Shown: positions 27,060 to 36,187 of the stretch, one piece after another
How the letters are laid out: each line of letters begins with the position of its first letter
Numbering within the stretch: the first letter of the stretch is position 1
Assembly (NCBI GenBank): GCA_913052545.1
Contig: CAJXEF010000001.1
Location: 1 to 59,266, forward strand
Reading direction: 5' to 3'
DNA: 59,266 nucleotides
Source: an uncultured Chloroflexota bacterium
Lineage (GTDB): Bacteria > Chloroflexota > Dehalococcoidia > UBA3495
Notes under the pieces: model-generated
What the model saw: the letters and a program-made list of their open reading frames with translations, nothing else
What the model was told of the DNA's origin: nothing
Database searches by the model: none
Translations under genes and position numbers: made by a program

Positions 27060-28199
27060 ATGGATACCACTCAACTATTAAAATCAGCATCAGACCTGGT
27101 CCCAAAGTTAAAATCTAGGGCACAATTAACTGAAGACCTTCGGCAAATTCCACAAGATACGATTCGAGATCTGTTGGGCTGCGGGATATATCAAATAGGT
27201 ATTCCCAGATCCTACTCTGGAAATTCTGTTAAATATGGAGTCTGCCTTGATGTGGGTGTGGAACTCGCTAAGGGATGTGGGTCTGCTGCATGGTGTTATT
27301 CGCTGTGGACTGCCCACGCCTTCCTCATAGGCCATTGGCCTTTAGCAACGCAAGATGAGGTGTTTGGAGGGTCTGAATTTCCTCTATGCTCTAGCTCGTT
27401 GAATCCTGGGCGTTCGGAAATGCAAGCGGTAGATGGGGGATACAAATTGTCAGGCCGTTGGGAATTTTCTAGCGGATGTGATGCTGCGGGCTGGGTAATG
27501 TTAGGAGCGCCGAAGTTTCAAGAAAGAACTTGGTTACTACTCCCTAGTCAGGATTATGAGATAGTAGATAATTGGTTTGTTTCTGGCCTTAAAGGCACGG
27601 GAAGTAAAGATATAGTGGTTCAAGATGCATTCGTGCCTGCTCATAGGATCCTAAACGTTGCTCATGCTGGCATTGAAAATCGGATCGGCTGGGAAACTCA
27701 TAGACAGACCAGATATAAAATACCGATACCTGCTCTTCTTGGCTGGGATCTGGTTGCCCCCATCGTAGGGTTAGCGCAAGGAATGATAGATGAGTTCATC
27801 TTAACGCTTAAGGGCACTTCTGGGCCCGGTAGAACTGCAGATTCTTACGCAGTGCACCATAGGTTATCCGAAGCTCAAGCGCAGGTTGATGCCGGCTATA
27901 TATTGATGAAACATGATGTCGATGAGATGTTTCAGATGGCAAGAGAAGACCTAGAGTTTAGCCAATTGGATAGAGCCCGTTACCGGCGTGACAAGGCGTT
28001 CATAGCTCAACTTTGTTTACGCTCAGTAAATAGCATATTCGAGTTAAGCGGAGCTCATGCATTATTCAGTTCCACAAATTTGCAAAGGATCCACAGGGAT
28101 GCTCAGGCAATGACTCGGCGTGATGGCCTTATCATGGATTTGGGGGGACATCAATATGGGAGGGTAGCGCTGGGTTTGGAGGCGGATGGACCCATTTAA
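27060..28199 (+). CDS. acyl-CoA-dehydrogenase-fold flavin monooxygenase (HsaA/HpaB-like)
   Basis: 379 residues with an N-terminal helical domain, a middle beta domain (LSGRWEFSSGCDAAGWVMLG, about 130-150) and a C-terminal helical bundle ending in FELSGAHALF and RRDGLIMDLGGHQYG. This matches group D flavin monooxygenases such as the HsaA type, which hydroxylate aromatics with FMNH2 or FADH2 from a separate reductase. The acyl-CoA dehydrogenase catalytic Glu is not obvious. The context of HpaI aldolase, dienelactone hydrolase and CMD genes supports an aromatic-ring role. Confidence 0.82.
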   Translation: MDTTQLLKSASDLVPKLKSRAQLTEDLRQIPQDTIRDLLGCGIYQIGIPRSYSGNSVKYGVCLDVGVELAKGCGSAAWCYSLWTAHAFLIGHWPLATQDEVFGGSEFPLCSSSLNPGRSEMQAVDGGYKLSGRWEFSSGCDAAGWVMLGAPKFQERTWLLLPSQDYEIVDNWFVSGLKGTGSKDIVVQDAFVPAHRILNVAHAGIENRIGWETHRQTRYKIPIPALLGWDLVAPIVGLAQGMIDEFILTLKGTSGPGRTADSYAVHHRLSEAQAQVDAGYILMKHDVDEMFQMAREDLEFSQLDRARYRRDKAFIAQLCLRSVNSIFELSGAHALFSSTNLQRIHRDAQAMTRRDGLIMDLGGHQYGRVALGLEADGPI

Positions 28200-28236
28200 T
28201 GTTCATAAATTATAGATTAAACAGGGATTTAACGAT

Positions 28237-29103
28237 ATGAGTGAATCAATTAGGTATAACAAGGTAATCGATCTTCTTGAGAGTGGACAAACTGTATTTG
28301 CTTCCGGGTTAATTTGGAATGGCAACATAGATGATCTTATGTTCGTTGCGGATTCGGATTATGACATGGTTATGTTAGAGATGGAACATGAGGGATTCAA
28401 TCTTGATAGCCTCAGATTATCGCTGCAGTTTCTACTGAATCGCAAACGAATAGTGGAACAAGGTAACGTCCAGGCCGATGTGGTTCCCTTAGTTAGGATA
28501 CCGCCCAATGCCAGAGAACTTAGTCAGTGGATAATCAAGCAAGCTTTAGATACGGGGGTTTATGGCATAGTAATTCCCCACCTAAATACTGTAGAGGAAG
28601 CTAAGGCTGCAGTTGTAGCAGCTCGCTACCCGCAGGTTCCGGGGGTGCCGGATTTTGAACCCCAAGGGGAAAGAGGTTGGTGGCAACGTATTGCTCCTAG
28701 GTATTGGGGTATAACCCCCCAAGAATATTATGATGCTGCTGATCTGTGGCCATTGGACCCTAGAGGTAATATGTTGCTTATGGGCATAATTGAGGAGCCT
28801 GCCGGTGTTGAAAACCTTAGGGATATTTTACGCGAGGTAAAGGGTATAGGCGCCATATGGGCGGGTCCTGGTGATATGTCTATCTCAATGGGTCTGAGAG
28901 GTAATGCAGGGCATGCTGACGTTCAAAAAAACTTACTGAGAATCTTGGAAGCGTGTAAAGAGTTTAATGTTCCTTGTGCAACAGGTGCCAACAATCCAGA
29001 TGAAGTGAGAATGCGTATAGATCAAGGATTTCGAATTATTATCACTTCCCCTCAAACTGTTACTCCCGGTTTGGCTGAAGGAAGGAGATTAACAAACCGA
29101 TAA
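28237..29103 (+). CDS. HpcH/HpaI-family class II aldolase/citrate lyase-like
   Basis: 288 residues. Class II pyruvate-aldolase landmarks are visible: MLEMEHEGF (catalytic His, about 50), PLVRIPPN with the substrate Arg, the metal Glu in GIIEEPAGVENL and the metal Asp in WAGPGDMSISMG. An insertion of about 30 residues (about 140-170, WWQRIAPRYWG) is longer than in E. coli HpaI. The family cleaves 4-hydroxy-2-oxoacids to pyruvate and an aldehyde, a late step of meta-cleavage pathways. It follows the monooxygenase gene by 37 bases. Confidence 0.85.
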   Translation: MSESIRYNKVIDLLESGQTVFASGLIWNGNIDDLMFVADSDYDMVMLEMEHEGFNLDSLRLSLQFLLNRKRIVEQGNVQADVVPLVRIPPNARELSQWIIKQALDTGVYGIVIPHLNTVEEAKAAVVAARYPQVPGVPDFEPQGERGWWQRIAPRYWGITPQEYYDAADLWPLDPRGNMLLMGIIEEPAGVENLRDILREVKGIGAIWAGPGDMSISMGLRGNAGHADVQKNLLRILEACKEFNVPCATGANNPDEVRMRIDQGFRIIITSPQTVTPGLAEGRRLTNR

Positions 29104-29223
29104 TGAGGCTCAGAAGCACATTATCTCTAGTCTTGTTTAAATAGGGTCTTTGGTCTAATTGGGCTCTCTGAGGAAGGGATATCGCTAGCTATAAAAATAA
29201 TTCGATCCATTTTGCAAAATGAT

Positions 29224-30228
29224 ATGAAAGTTTTAATTCTTGGTGGGACAGGTAATATTAGCAGGGCTGTAGTTTCAGCCCTACTACGAAAAAACCATGA
29301 AGTAGTTTTGTTTAACAGAGGGCTAAACCCGGACCTACCTCCTTCTGGCATCCGTGTAATTACGGGCGATCGTCGTAATCGTGACCAGTTCAAGCAAATA
29401 TTAAGTGGCCAAAATTTTGATTATGTTATAGACATGATTTGCTTTAATTTAGAAGATGCAAGATCGGATTTCGATGTATTTAGGGAGAAAGTGGCACACT
29501 TTATACATTGTTCCACTGTAATGACCTATGGACCTCCTTTCCCTGGAATCAATTTGGATGAATCCTCTCCTTTAAACGGCCACTCTAGGTATTCTCTAGA
29601 CAAAATTTCTGCAGATGAATTTTTTTTGCGCAAATACCAAGACGTCGCATTCCCGGTTACTATATTTAAGCCATCTCTGACTTTTGGAGCTAATGTATTA
29701 TTACCGCAAGTAGGTGGAGACGGTAGTTGGATAAACCGACTTCGTAAAAGTAAGCCGATCTTATCCGCTGGGGATGGGCAAAATTATTTTCAATTCCTCC
29801 CATCCACGGATGCAGGTTTCGCTTTTGCTTGTATATTGGGTAGGAAAGAAAGTTTAGGCCAAATCTATAACTTGGTTCATCCCGGTCCGAGGACATGGGA
29901 TTACTGGCATCTGGAGGTTGCGGAGTCATTGGGGGTGGATTTAGAGTTGGTTCATGTGCCTCAAGATGTTTTAATAGAATTGGCTCCTGAAAGGTTTGGA
30001 GGATTAATACATAATTTTGGGCACACTCAAGTTTATGATGGATCCAAATTGCGTGCCTTGATACCTGAATTTCAACCAATATTTGCGTTGGAGTCGGCTA
30101 TTAAAGACAGTATTTCCTGGATGGATAGTCACAATTTGATACCCGAGAGTGAGGATTGGGGAGTTGAAGATCGTATAATTGATATAATGCGAAAACTGCC
30201 AGACATATTCCGGAATGCGAAACAATAG
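29224..30228 (+). CDS. NAD-dependent epimerase/dehydratase (extended SDR)
   Basis: About 334 residues. GGTGNISRA is the Rossmann loop at residues 6-14, and the catalytic pair is in SRYSLDKISADEFF (YxxxK, about 125). It resembles the divergent epimerase at 22750-23766 more than classical sugar-nucleotide epimerases. I chose the ATG at 29224 because the conserved beta strand MKVLILGG starts there; an in-frame TTG at 29212 would add four residues. The Shine-Dalgarno sequence is weak. Confidence 0.82.
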   Translation: MKVLILGGTGNISRAVVSALLRKNHEVVLFNRGLNPDLPPSGIRVITGDRRNRDQFKQILSGQNFDYVIDMICFNLEDARSDFDVFREKVAHFIHCSTVMTYGPPFPGINLDESSPLNGHSRYSLDKISADEFFLRKYQDVAFPVTIFKPSLTFGANVLLPQVGGDGSWINRLRKSKPILSAGDGQNYFQFLPSTDAGFAFACILGRKESLGQIYNLVHPGPRTWDYWHLEVAESLGVDLELVHVPQDVLIELAPERFGGLIHNFGHTQVYDGSKLRALIPEFQPIFALESAIKDSISWMDSHNLIPESEDWGVEDRIIDIMRKLPDIFRNAKQ

Positions 30229-30258
30229 TTCCGGACCCAAATGTTTTAGGAGAATGGT

Positions 30259-30561
30259 ATGCTACATATGGTCGTGCTAAACCATACCTCGGATAACTGT
30301 CCAGGTGTGTCTATGCCCATTAGAGACAGGGTCCTGACTATGTTTAACACCTTAGAAGATGTGCTGAACAAACATTCCTGTTCCTTGGTCGGAAGCTGGA
30401 TAAATAAATCGTCTCATGTGACCTTTTTTCTCGTTGATGGTCCTGACTCCCATGCCGTGGATAGCCTATTAGTAGATTTTGGATTGGTCGTTTGGAATCA
30501 AGCCGTAATATATCCAGTTATAGACTTTGAGCAAGCGGTATTGGGCCTTCCAACTGGTTGA
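30259..30561 (+). CDS. small conserved-type protein, DUF3303-like
   Basis: 100 residues, supported by a perfectly spaced AGGAG (30248-30252) before the ATG and by gene-sized gaps on both sides. The sequence alternates short beta and helical segments, with LVGSWINKSSHVTFFLVDG in the middle and VIYPVIDFEQA near the end. This resembles the ferredoxin-like DUF3303 pattern of a WH segment, a FxLVE-like strand and a final TPV strand. The function is unknown. It lies between an epimerase and a dienelactone hydrolase. Confidence 0.6.
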   Translation: MLHMVVLNHTSDNCPGVSMPIRDRVLTMFNTLEDVLNKHSCSLVGSWINKSSHVTFFLVDGPDSHAVDSLLVDFGLVVWNQAVIYPVIDFEQAVLGLPTG

Positions 30562-30643
30562 TGGGATGTGTGTATGCCCTTTGTAGGAATTTTTTGATTC
30601 GAGTCGTGCTAAAATCGATTAAGATTAATATTAGAGGTTCTTT

Positions 30644-31354
30644 ATGGCATCTTTCTGGGAAAACCTTCAAGTTGACAACCACGAAATGTCTGTCTATTCC
30701 AGCATTCCAGAGGGATCCGGCCCGTTCCCCGCTGTGCTCATAGCTCATCCTGCAAGTGGCGTAGGTGAATTCACTCAAAGCATTGCAGATAGACTTGCAA
30801 AAGCTGGATTTGTCGCAGTAGCTATGGATCTTTTTCACCGGGTTACAGAGGATATGACAGCAGATGGAACGGCCAAGAATGCGTTCTTGGATGATATTCA
30901 AATCATGGCGGACATAAATACTACGGTAGATTGGCTTAGATCACACGACGTGATTGATGGGGACCGGATAGGAGTTACTGGGTTTTGCATGGGCGGGAGG
31001 ATTGCATGGTTGGCTGCTGCGAACAACCCGCATTTTAAGGCGGTTGCTCCTTATTATGGGGGGAATCTTTGGGTGGCCAGAGGTGGTGCTAGTGTTTCCC
31101 CGCATGATCAAATGGGCAGTATAAACTGTCCCATGTTATTTCATTTCGGAGAAGTTGATGAAAACCCTTCTCAGGATGATATGAAGCAATTAGACAGAGA
31201 ATTAACCAACCTAGGGAAAAGTCATCAATTCTATACTTATCCCGGGGCGGATCATGCCTTCATGGATTTTGGGCAACCTCACCGGTATAACAAAGAAGCG
31301 GCTGATGCTTCCTGGCCAAGAACGCTGGATTTCTTTAATTTACATCTTGGTTAA
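30644..31354 (+). CDS. dienelactone hydrolase family protein
   Basis: 236 residues, exactly the family length. The triad is readable: Cys in GVTGFCMGGR (about 122), Asp in FGEVDENPS (about 170) and His in GADHAFMD (about 202). Dienelactone hydrolase opens 4-carboxymethylene-butenolide to maleylacetate in chlorocatechol and ortho-cleavage pathways. A paralogue of the same length stands at 57397-58107. GAGG precedes the ATG. Its neighbours (HpaI aldolase, CMD, flavin monooxygenase) fit aromatic or lactone breakdown. Confidence 0.9.
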   Translation: MASFWENLQVDNHEMSVYSSIPEGSGPFPAVLIAHPASGVGEFTQSIADRLAKAGFVAVAMDLFHRVTEDMTADGTAKNAFLDDIQIMADINTTVDWLRSHDVIDGDRIGVTGFCMGGRIAWLAAANNPHFKAVAPYYGGNLWVARGGASVSPHDQMGSINCPMLFHFGEVDENPSQDDMKQLDRELTNLGKSHQFYTYPGADHAFMDFGQPHRYNKEAADASWPRTLDFFNLHLG

Positions 31355-31486
31355 GTCAGTAACACGAATAATGAGACTAAATAGTAAACACGGATCTACT
31401 ACAAGATATATTTCGCAATTGCCGACTTAGGGTTGGCAAGTTGATATAGTTACACCGAGACGGTGCCGTGTTTTCACTGGAGGATT

Positions 31487-32005
31487 ATGCCTCGTTTACC
31501 ATTAGTGACAATTGCAGATGTTTCGGATACCTATCATGAAAGTTATCGTTTAGCTATCGGTAGAAGTTCGGGTTTGACCACAACTATTCAGACACTCTTT
31601 TGCAAGCCTAGATTAGCTGAACTGCTTGATGGCGTGCACGATGATATTCTTAAAACTTCAGGTATGGAGCCTTGGATCGCGTGTACGGTTGGGTTAACCG
31701 TTGCCCATGAATTAGATAATCATTCCATATGGGAGGCGTTATTAACTGTTGCTGCCACAGTGGGAGTTAGAGGTGCTGTGGTAGATGCTATAGCTGCCGG
31801 TACTGCTCCTAGGGGATTATTGCCAAAGGAAGGTATTTGGGCGCATTTCTCTAAGGAAATTTTGAACGGTGAGGTTAGGGATTCCACCTGGCAAGCAGTC
31901 ACACATCTTGTCGGAGATGAGGGTGCTATAGCTTTAGCAGCATTAGTTTGCTATTACGAAATGATGTGCAGATTGAATACTACGTTTCAATTGGAACGCG
32001 GTTAA
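31487..32005 (+). CDS. CMD/AhpD-fold family protein
   Basis: About 172 residues beginning MPRLPLVTIAD, the usual N-terminus of single-domain carboxymuconolactone-decarboxylase-like proteins. A helix-rich core contains TVGLTVAHELDNHSIWEAL and the late YYEMMCRLN. The CxxC of AhpD peroxidases is absent. The start at 31487 follows GGAGG and matches the family N-terminus, better than the upstream ATG at 31463. It is the last gene of the plus-strand run beginning at 23932. Confidence 0.7.
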   Translation: MPRLPLVTIADVSDTYHESYRLAIGRSSGLTTTIQTLFCKPRLAELLDGVHDDILKTSGMEPWIACTVGLTVAHELDNHSIWEALLTVAATVGVRGAVVDAIAAGTAPRGLLPKEGIWAHFSKEILNGEVRDSTWQAVTHLVGDEGAIALAALVCYYEMMCRLNTTFQLERG

Positions 32006-32074
32006 TGAAAGAAATTCCAAAGTAGCTTTTTTCAGGGAATACTATCTAGACGCTGATCCATCACCGGGTACATG

Positions 32075-32566
32075 TCATAAATGGGTCTCTTGGATATCTA
32101 ACGGTATTACTTTTAATACGTCTGGGACCATTGAATCATCGAGCTTCCGGGGGTTATCAGGGTTTTCAATATGCTCCCCGAATCCTACTATGTAACACTG
32201 TTTAGCATTTGCATTAACATGGAGATAAATACCTGTTAAGCATTCTTCTCCTTTATCGGTTCTGCAGTACCCATCTTCATTTGTTTCTAGGCACCCAAGA
32301 ATAACTAATTGTATCAAAGCATTAGTAAATCTAGCTTTCCATCTCGGCCTGCGGCTAATTACAGCCCGATCTGTAGTAAACCAATCTAATAAACCTCGTT
32401 CAGTAATAAACCTCTCTATTTTATTTAGGAGCTGGGAAGTAGTTAATTTTCCATCCCATATATAGTCCATGTCCAGAAAGCATTTTTCCATGCTGCGGAA
32501 AGCGTCCAATATGGTGTAGGTATAGACTTCATTTGGGATTAAATTAGATCGACTGGATTTGGCCAT
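32075..32566 (-). CDS. hypothetical protein, possibly winged-helix
   Basis: 163 residues with no family I recognise. The middle (TNALIQLVILGCLETNEDGYCRTDKGEECL) reads like the recognition helix and wing of a winged-helix domain, with TDKG as often seen after the wing. The N-terminal part is helical and charged, and the C-terminus ends in a short acidic segment. There is no signal peptide or membrane segment. It lies between convergent and same-strand neighbours without obvious partners. A regulator role is a guess. Confidence 0.6.
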   Translation of the reverse strand: MAKSSRSNLIPNEVYTYTILDAFRSMEKCFLDMDYIWDGKLTTSQLLNKIERFITERGLLDWFTTDRAVISRRPRWKARFTNALIQLVILGCLETNEDGYCRTDKGEECLTGIYLHVNANAKQCYIVGFGEHIENPDNPRKLDDSMVPDVLKVIPLDIQETHL

Positions 32567-32745
32567 ATCATCACCAACTCAAGGTATACGATGTCGGGTT
32601 CCATTTGGTTCAATTATAACCCTTCATAAAGTATTTTGAAGGATTTAGGTAATATTTATTGCCGATTATGAATTGTTGTGTGATCAGGAGTGTCCCTTTG
32701 ATCGGAACTCTTTCGTGAATTTGGCCTGGGAAACCGTTTATATGA

Positions 32746-34545
32746 TCAGTCCGTTGCCCATGGTGGATTGTTCTTTAAGTCTTTAATCTCGTCTACAGTG
32801 TGTATTGGGGGTAAGCATTTATTCCCAATACACACGTAGAGTTGGGGGTAGTTACGGCTAGGAAATCCCAGTTGGGAGATCCGGTTCTTGTTTTTATTTA
32901 TATCTAAACGCTCTGATATTTTATGTGGTGCGTAGATCCCTGATAACATATTATCCATACGTTTAAATAAAGATGAAGAAACATCTCCTATTAATATGCA
33001 ATGAATAGGTCCATTGGCAAATACGTCGTAGGCTCTACCCCATGATGATCCAGCAGGTAGAAAGAGGACTTCTTCGTCTTCCTCCATTCTGCGCGAGTTT
33101 ATATCACCGATGAAACTTTTTCCGGGAGCTATTTTCTTAAACGCGTTGAGTGTAGATTGGGCCAGATCGTTGTATTTTTGATCTCCAGTTAGGTAATAAA
33201 TCACAATCATAGCTTCAGCTAAAAGAGAATTCTCTAGAACCGGGATATCGCGATTGTCCAAATGATCGTTTTTGAATTCCTGGAGGCTGACGTCGTAAAA
33301 TCCGTTGTCATCTGATCTGAATAGATCTGTGGTTACCCGAAGTATTTCCACTGCACGCTCTAGATAGTCTTGGGTTCCGGTGTTCTCATAGGCCGCGAGG
33401 TTAGCTCGCAAGAAGTAAACGTGGTCTTCTAAGAATGCTGGTTGGCCGTGAGATTTCCCAATTATGTGTGATAATCCGGTGGTGCAGTTCCAGCTATCCC
33501 GCCAGATTGAATTAATCAGCTGCGTGGCAATCAGTTCATAAGAGAATGATCTTTGTAAATGGGAACATTTTAATAGGGCGGTAGCCGCCAGAGAATTCCA
33601 TCCACTGTAAAATGTTTTGTCTATAGCGGGTTGTTGCGATAGAGCACGATTTTTCCAGGGCAATTGGTAATAAGTTTCTTCTGCGTCTTGGCTAGCGTAA
33701 AAACTACCTTTGCCGGAATCATATAGAGAATTCATTAGATAGGTAACTGTACCCAGAGATGCCTTTTTATAAAGGGACTTCCTCGTGATCTGGTATGCTT
33801 CACAGTAGGTGATCGCTAGATTGGAGTTAGTCACGAGCATTTTTTCGTAGTGCGGGACTTTCCAATCTCTAGATACAGAGTATCTAAAAAATCCTAGGTC
33901 GTTCGCATCAAAGAGCCCTGCGTGAATCCCGTCCAGAGTGGTGGTTACCATTGTCAGCAACTTTTTGTCCCCTCTTCTACTGTAAAGGTTCATTAACAGC
34001 CTAACGGTTTCCCAAGGCGGCTGTTTTGGCTCGTCTCCTAGCCCGCCAAAGATAGAATCATACATACCCTGAATGCGATTCAATACTCGAACGTGTGGAT
34101 CGAGGGCGTTAGTGTCATTATCTGGAGCTACTGGAAATGTATTTGACAGGTTTCTAAGTCTCTCGTTTACGACTGGATTAGAATTGTTGTTTTTAACCTG
34201 TTCGAGTAAGACCGCTAATTCTTCAGGTGGAGAATAAACCTTGCCAAGCAGTAGATTACCTTTGTTATTTAAAACCGCTAGCGATGGAAATCCACCTTGA
34301 TTATATTTACGGGCTAGGTCTGGCCTAACGTCAACATCAACCCTCGCTGGGATAAAATGAGAGTTTATGAGATCAATAATTTCGGGTTGGGAATAAGATG
34401 TTTGGTCCATTACATGGCACCAATGGCACCAAGTTGCAGTGAGAGCGAGTAGGATCGGCTTATTTTCTTGATTAGAATCAGAAAATATATCTTCGCTCCA
34501 ATTACGCCAATGTATGCCTTCAGTATTGGGGCTTTGATTAGTCAA
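32746..34545 (-). CDS. thioredoxin-domain DUF255 protein (YyaL/SPATA20-like)
   Basis: 599 residues. The N-terminal thioredoxin-like domain (about 1-125) carries HWRNWSEDIF and TWCHWCHVMDQ, the CxxC variant typical of this family, and GGFPSLAVL. An alpha/alpha-barrel domain (about 150-560) follows, including HYEKMLVTN and SQDAEE. It is somewhat shorter than most homologues (about 650-700). The function in bacteria is not firmly known. The start is TTG at 34545, with AAGGAG correctly spaced and no alternative ATG. Confidence 0.87.
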   Translation of the reverse strand: MTNQSPNTEGIHWRNWSEDIFSDSNQENKPILLALTATWCHWCHVMDQTSYSQPEIIDLINSHFIPARVDVDVRPDLARKYNQGGFPSLAVLNNKGNLLLGKVYSPPEELAVLLEQVKNNNSNPVVNERLRNLSNTFPVAPDNDTNALDPHVRVLNRIQGMYDSIFGGLGDEPKQPPWETVRLLMNLYSRRGDKKLLTMVTTTLDGIHAGLFDANDLGFFRYSVSRDWKVPHYEKMLVTNSNLAITYCEAYQITRKSLYKKASLGTVTYLMNSLYDSGKGSFYASQDAEETYYQLPWKNRALSQQPAIDKTFYSGWNSLAATALLKCSHLQRSFSYELIATQLINSIWRDSWNCTTGLSHIIGKSHGQPAFLEDHVYFLRANLAAYENTGTQDYLERAVEILRVTTDLFRSDDNGFYDVSLQEFKNDHLDNRDIPVLENSLLAEAMIVIYYLTGDQKYNDLAQSTLNAFKKIAPGKSFIGDINSRRMEEDEEVLFLPAGSSWGRAYDVFANGPIHCILIGDVSSSLFKRMDNMLSGIYAPHKISERLDINKNKNRISQLGFPSRNYPQLYVCIGNKCLPPIHTVDEIKDLKNNPPWATD

Positions 34546-34651
34546 TTAGCTACTCCTTGATGGATGTAGACGTTTCAATATCGGACAGGCTAACTCTCTC
34601 CATAGGTCCCAACTGTTTTGAGAGTTCGCTCCATTACTGATGTGATAATTG

Positions 34652-34691
34652 AAAAAACAAAAAGGAGGCACGTAGATCTCCTACGGCCTCC
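34652..34691 (-). terminator. Rho-independent terminator
   Basis: Read on the minus strand, GGAGGC-CGTAG (34691-34681) pairs with CTACG-T-GCCTCC (34675-34664). This is an 11-pair stem with a single bulged base and a five-base loop, followed at once by a T-rich run (TTTTTGTTTTTT, 34663-34652). It stands 25 bases after the stop of the 34717-35187 gene and would end that transcript before the YyaL-like gene. Confidence 0.85.
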
Positions 34692-34716
34692 ATTCTGCTT
34701 TAAACTTAGTAACCGA

Positions 34717-35187
34717 CTACATATTGGGATCTATCAGACCTTGCTCTATAGCCTTCGAACGAAGATCTCCTTGCTCTTTGAGGTGATCTTTTATAGCATT
34801 GGTGGCAGACATGACCATTTCTTGGTCCCAAGATTCTGCCCCAGTACTATGCCCTGCATCAGATATTAACTGTTTGCCTTGATCATTTATCTGGCCAAGG
34901 GCCCAATCGATTTGAGAGCTTATGTCGGAGATTCCATCAGGAAATTCCACGTGTGAACCCCCAGCTCCTAACTTGTCATAGCCGCCTTTATGCCAGTGCC
35001 CGCGGGGTCCATGAGGGTCAAACCTTATGACTTCTTCGCCATTTATATCTACGCCGAAAGTGGGCCCCCCCATTTTACTTTTTAGGCATCTTACCGGCCA
35101 TAAGTACATGGTTATGTCACCAGTTTTTGACAGTGGTCGTACCATGACTTTACCCAGATAGGATTCTCCATCGATCATAGTAGCCAT
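34717..35187 (-). CDS. hypothetical protein with His-rich motif
   Basis: 156 residues, no family recognised with confidence. The N-terminal half is beta-rich and contains FGVDINGEEVIRFDPHGPRGHWHKGGYDKL, in which several histidines and an Asp could bind metal. The C-terminal half is helical and acidic. GGAGG stands before the ATG and a clear terminator follows the stop, so it is a real single-gene unit. No toxin/antitoxin partner is seen next to it. Confidence 0.7.
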   Translation of the reverse strand: MATMIDGESYLGKVMVRPLSKTGDITMYLWPVRCLKSKMGGPTFGVDINGEEVIRFDPHGPRGHWHKGGYDKLGAGGSHVEFPDGISDISSQIDWALGQINDQGKQLISDAGHSTGAESWDQEMVMSATNAIKDHLKEQGDLRSKAIEQGLIDPNM

Positions 35188-35349
35188 ATAAAAACCTCCA
35201 GGAATATTTACTAATGAATCTTAGCTTGGCTTGATATTAACACAAAACGTTGGTCTACTGCTATTAGTGCTGACTCTATTTTGTAACGAGCTCAGGCGGT
35301 GGTAGTGATAACCAAGTCTAGGAGGTCAGCAGGGATAGGTTCGAGATTA

Positions 35350-35886
35350 TTATGATAGCAATTGCTGAAATTCTCCTTGAACCTTTTCTAACTTGGGTTT
35401 TATCACTATTTGGCAATACATGTTTCCTGGGTTTCGGTTGTAATATTCCATATGCTCAGGCTCTGCATCATAGAACGTTGTTAATTCCTTAATTTCTGTA
35501 ACTATTGGATTCTTTTTTATTCCGGCTGCATCTAATTGAGCTATAAATGAGGTGGCTTGGTCCCTCTGGGCTTCATTGGAATACAGTATCAACGATCTAT
35601 AGCTGGTTCCTACATCGGCTCCCTGACGATTGAGCGTAGTGGGATCATGTGCTTCGAAGAAGACCTCTAAAAGCTGATCGTAAGAGATTTGTGAAGGTTC
35701 GTATTCGATTCTTATAACCTCTGCGTGACCTGTAGTCTCGCTGCAGACTTCACGATAAGAAGGGTTATCGGTATGTCCTCCTGCGTAACCAGGGATAACG
35801 GAATTAACCCCTTTAAGCGAACTAAAAACTGCTTCCGTGCACCAGAAACAGCCGCCTCCAAATATTGCTATTTCTGCGTTTTCCAT
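35350..35886 (-). CDS. msrA: peptide methionine-S-sulfoxide reductase A
   Basis: About 178 residues with the MsrA signature FGGGCFWCTEA, where the first Cys is the catalytic one, followed by PGYAGGHTDNPSYREVCSETTGHAE. FFEAHDPTTLNRQGADVGTSYRS completes the substrate pocket. It reduces the S-epimer of methionine sulfoxide in proteins in the cytoplasm. I prefer the ATG at 35886: AGGA is well spaced from it, whereas the ATG at 35895 overlaps that AGGA. The 292-base gap upstream to the divergent hydrolase gene shows no gene or clear structure. Confidence 0.95.
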   Translation of the reverse strand: MENAEIAIFGGGCFWCTEAVFSSLKGVNSVIPGYAGGHTDNPSYREVCSETTGHAEVIRIEYEPSQISYDQLLEVFFEAHDPTTLNRQGADVGTSYRSLILYSNEAQRDQATSFIAQLDAAGIKKNPIVTEIKELTTFYDAEPEHMEYYNRNPGNMYCQIVIKPKLEKVQGEFQQLLS

Positions 35887-36187
35887 AATGACCATCCTAT
35901 ATAAAATATTATGATTTGGTACTTTGAGTTTGATTGGTCTTCAAACAAAACCATAGTTGATTTAACTTAATGTGATGATAGCAGATTTACGCGAAGTGGA
36001 GATCTGCTGATAATTGATCTTATTATAACTATTAGTGAGTAAGTTGACTATTTGGATCGAATGGAATAGCTATCCCTATAGCTAACCTCGTTGACACTTG
36101 GTAATGTCGGTGTTAACGTCGGTCCGTCTTGAGCCATTAAGATCAAGGTTTGCGGTTTAAAAATTCATTGGCACATCAGAAGATATC

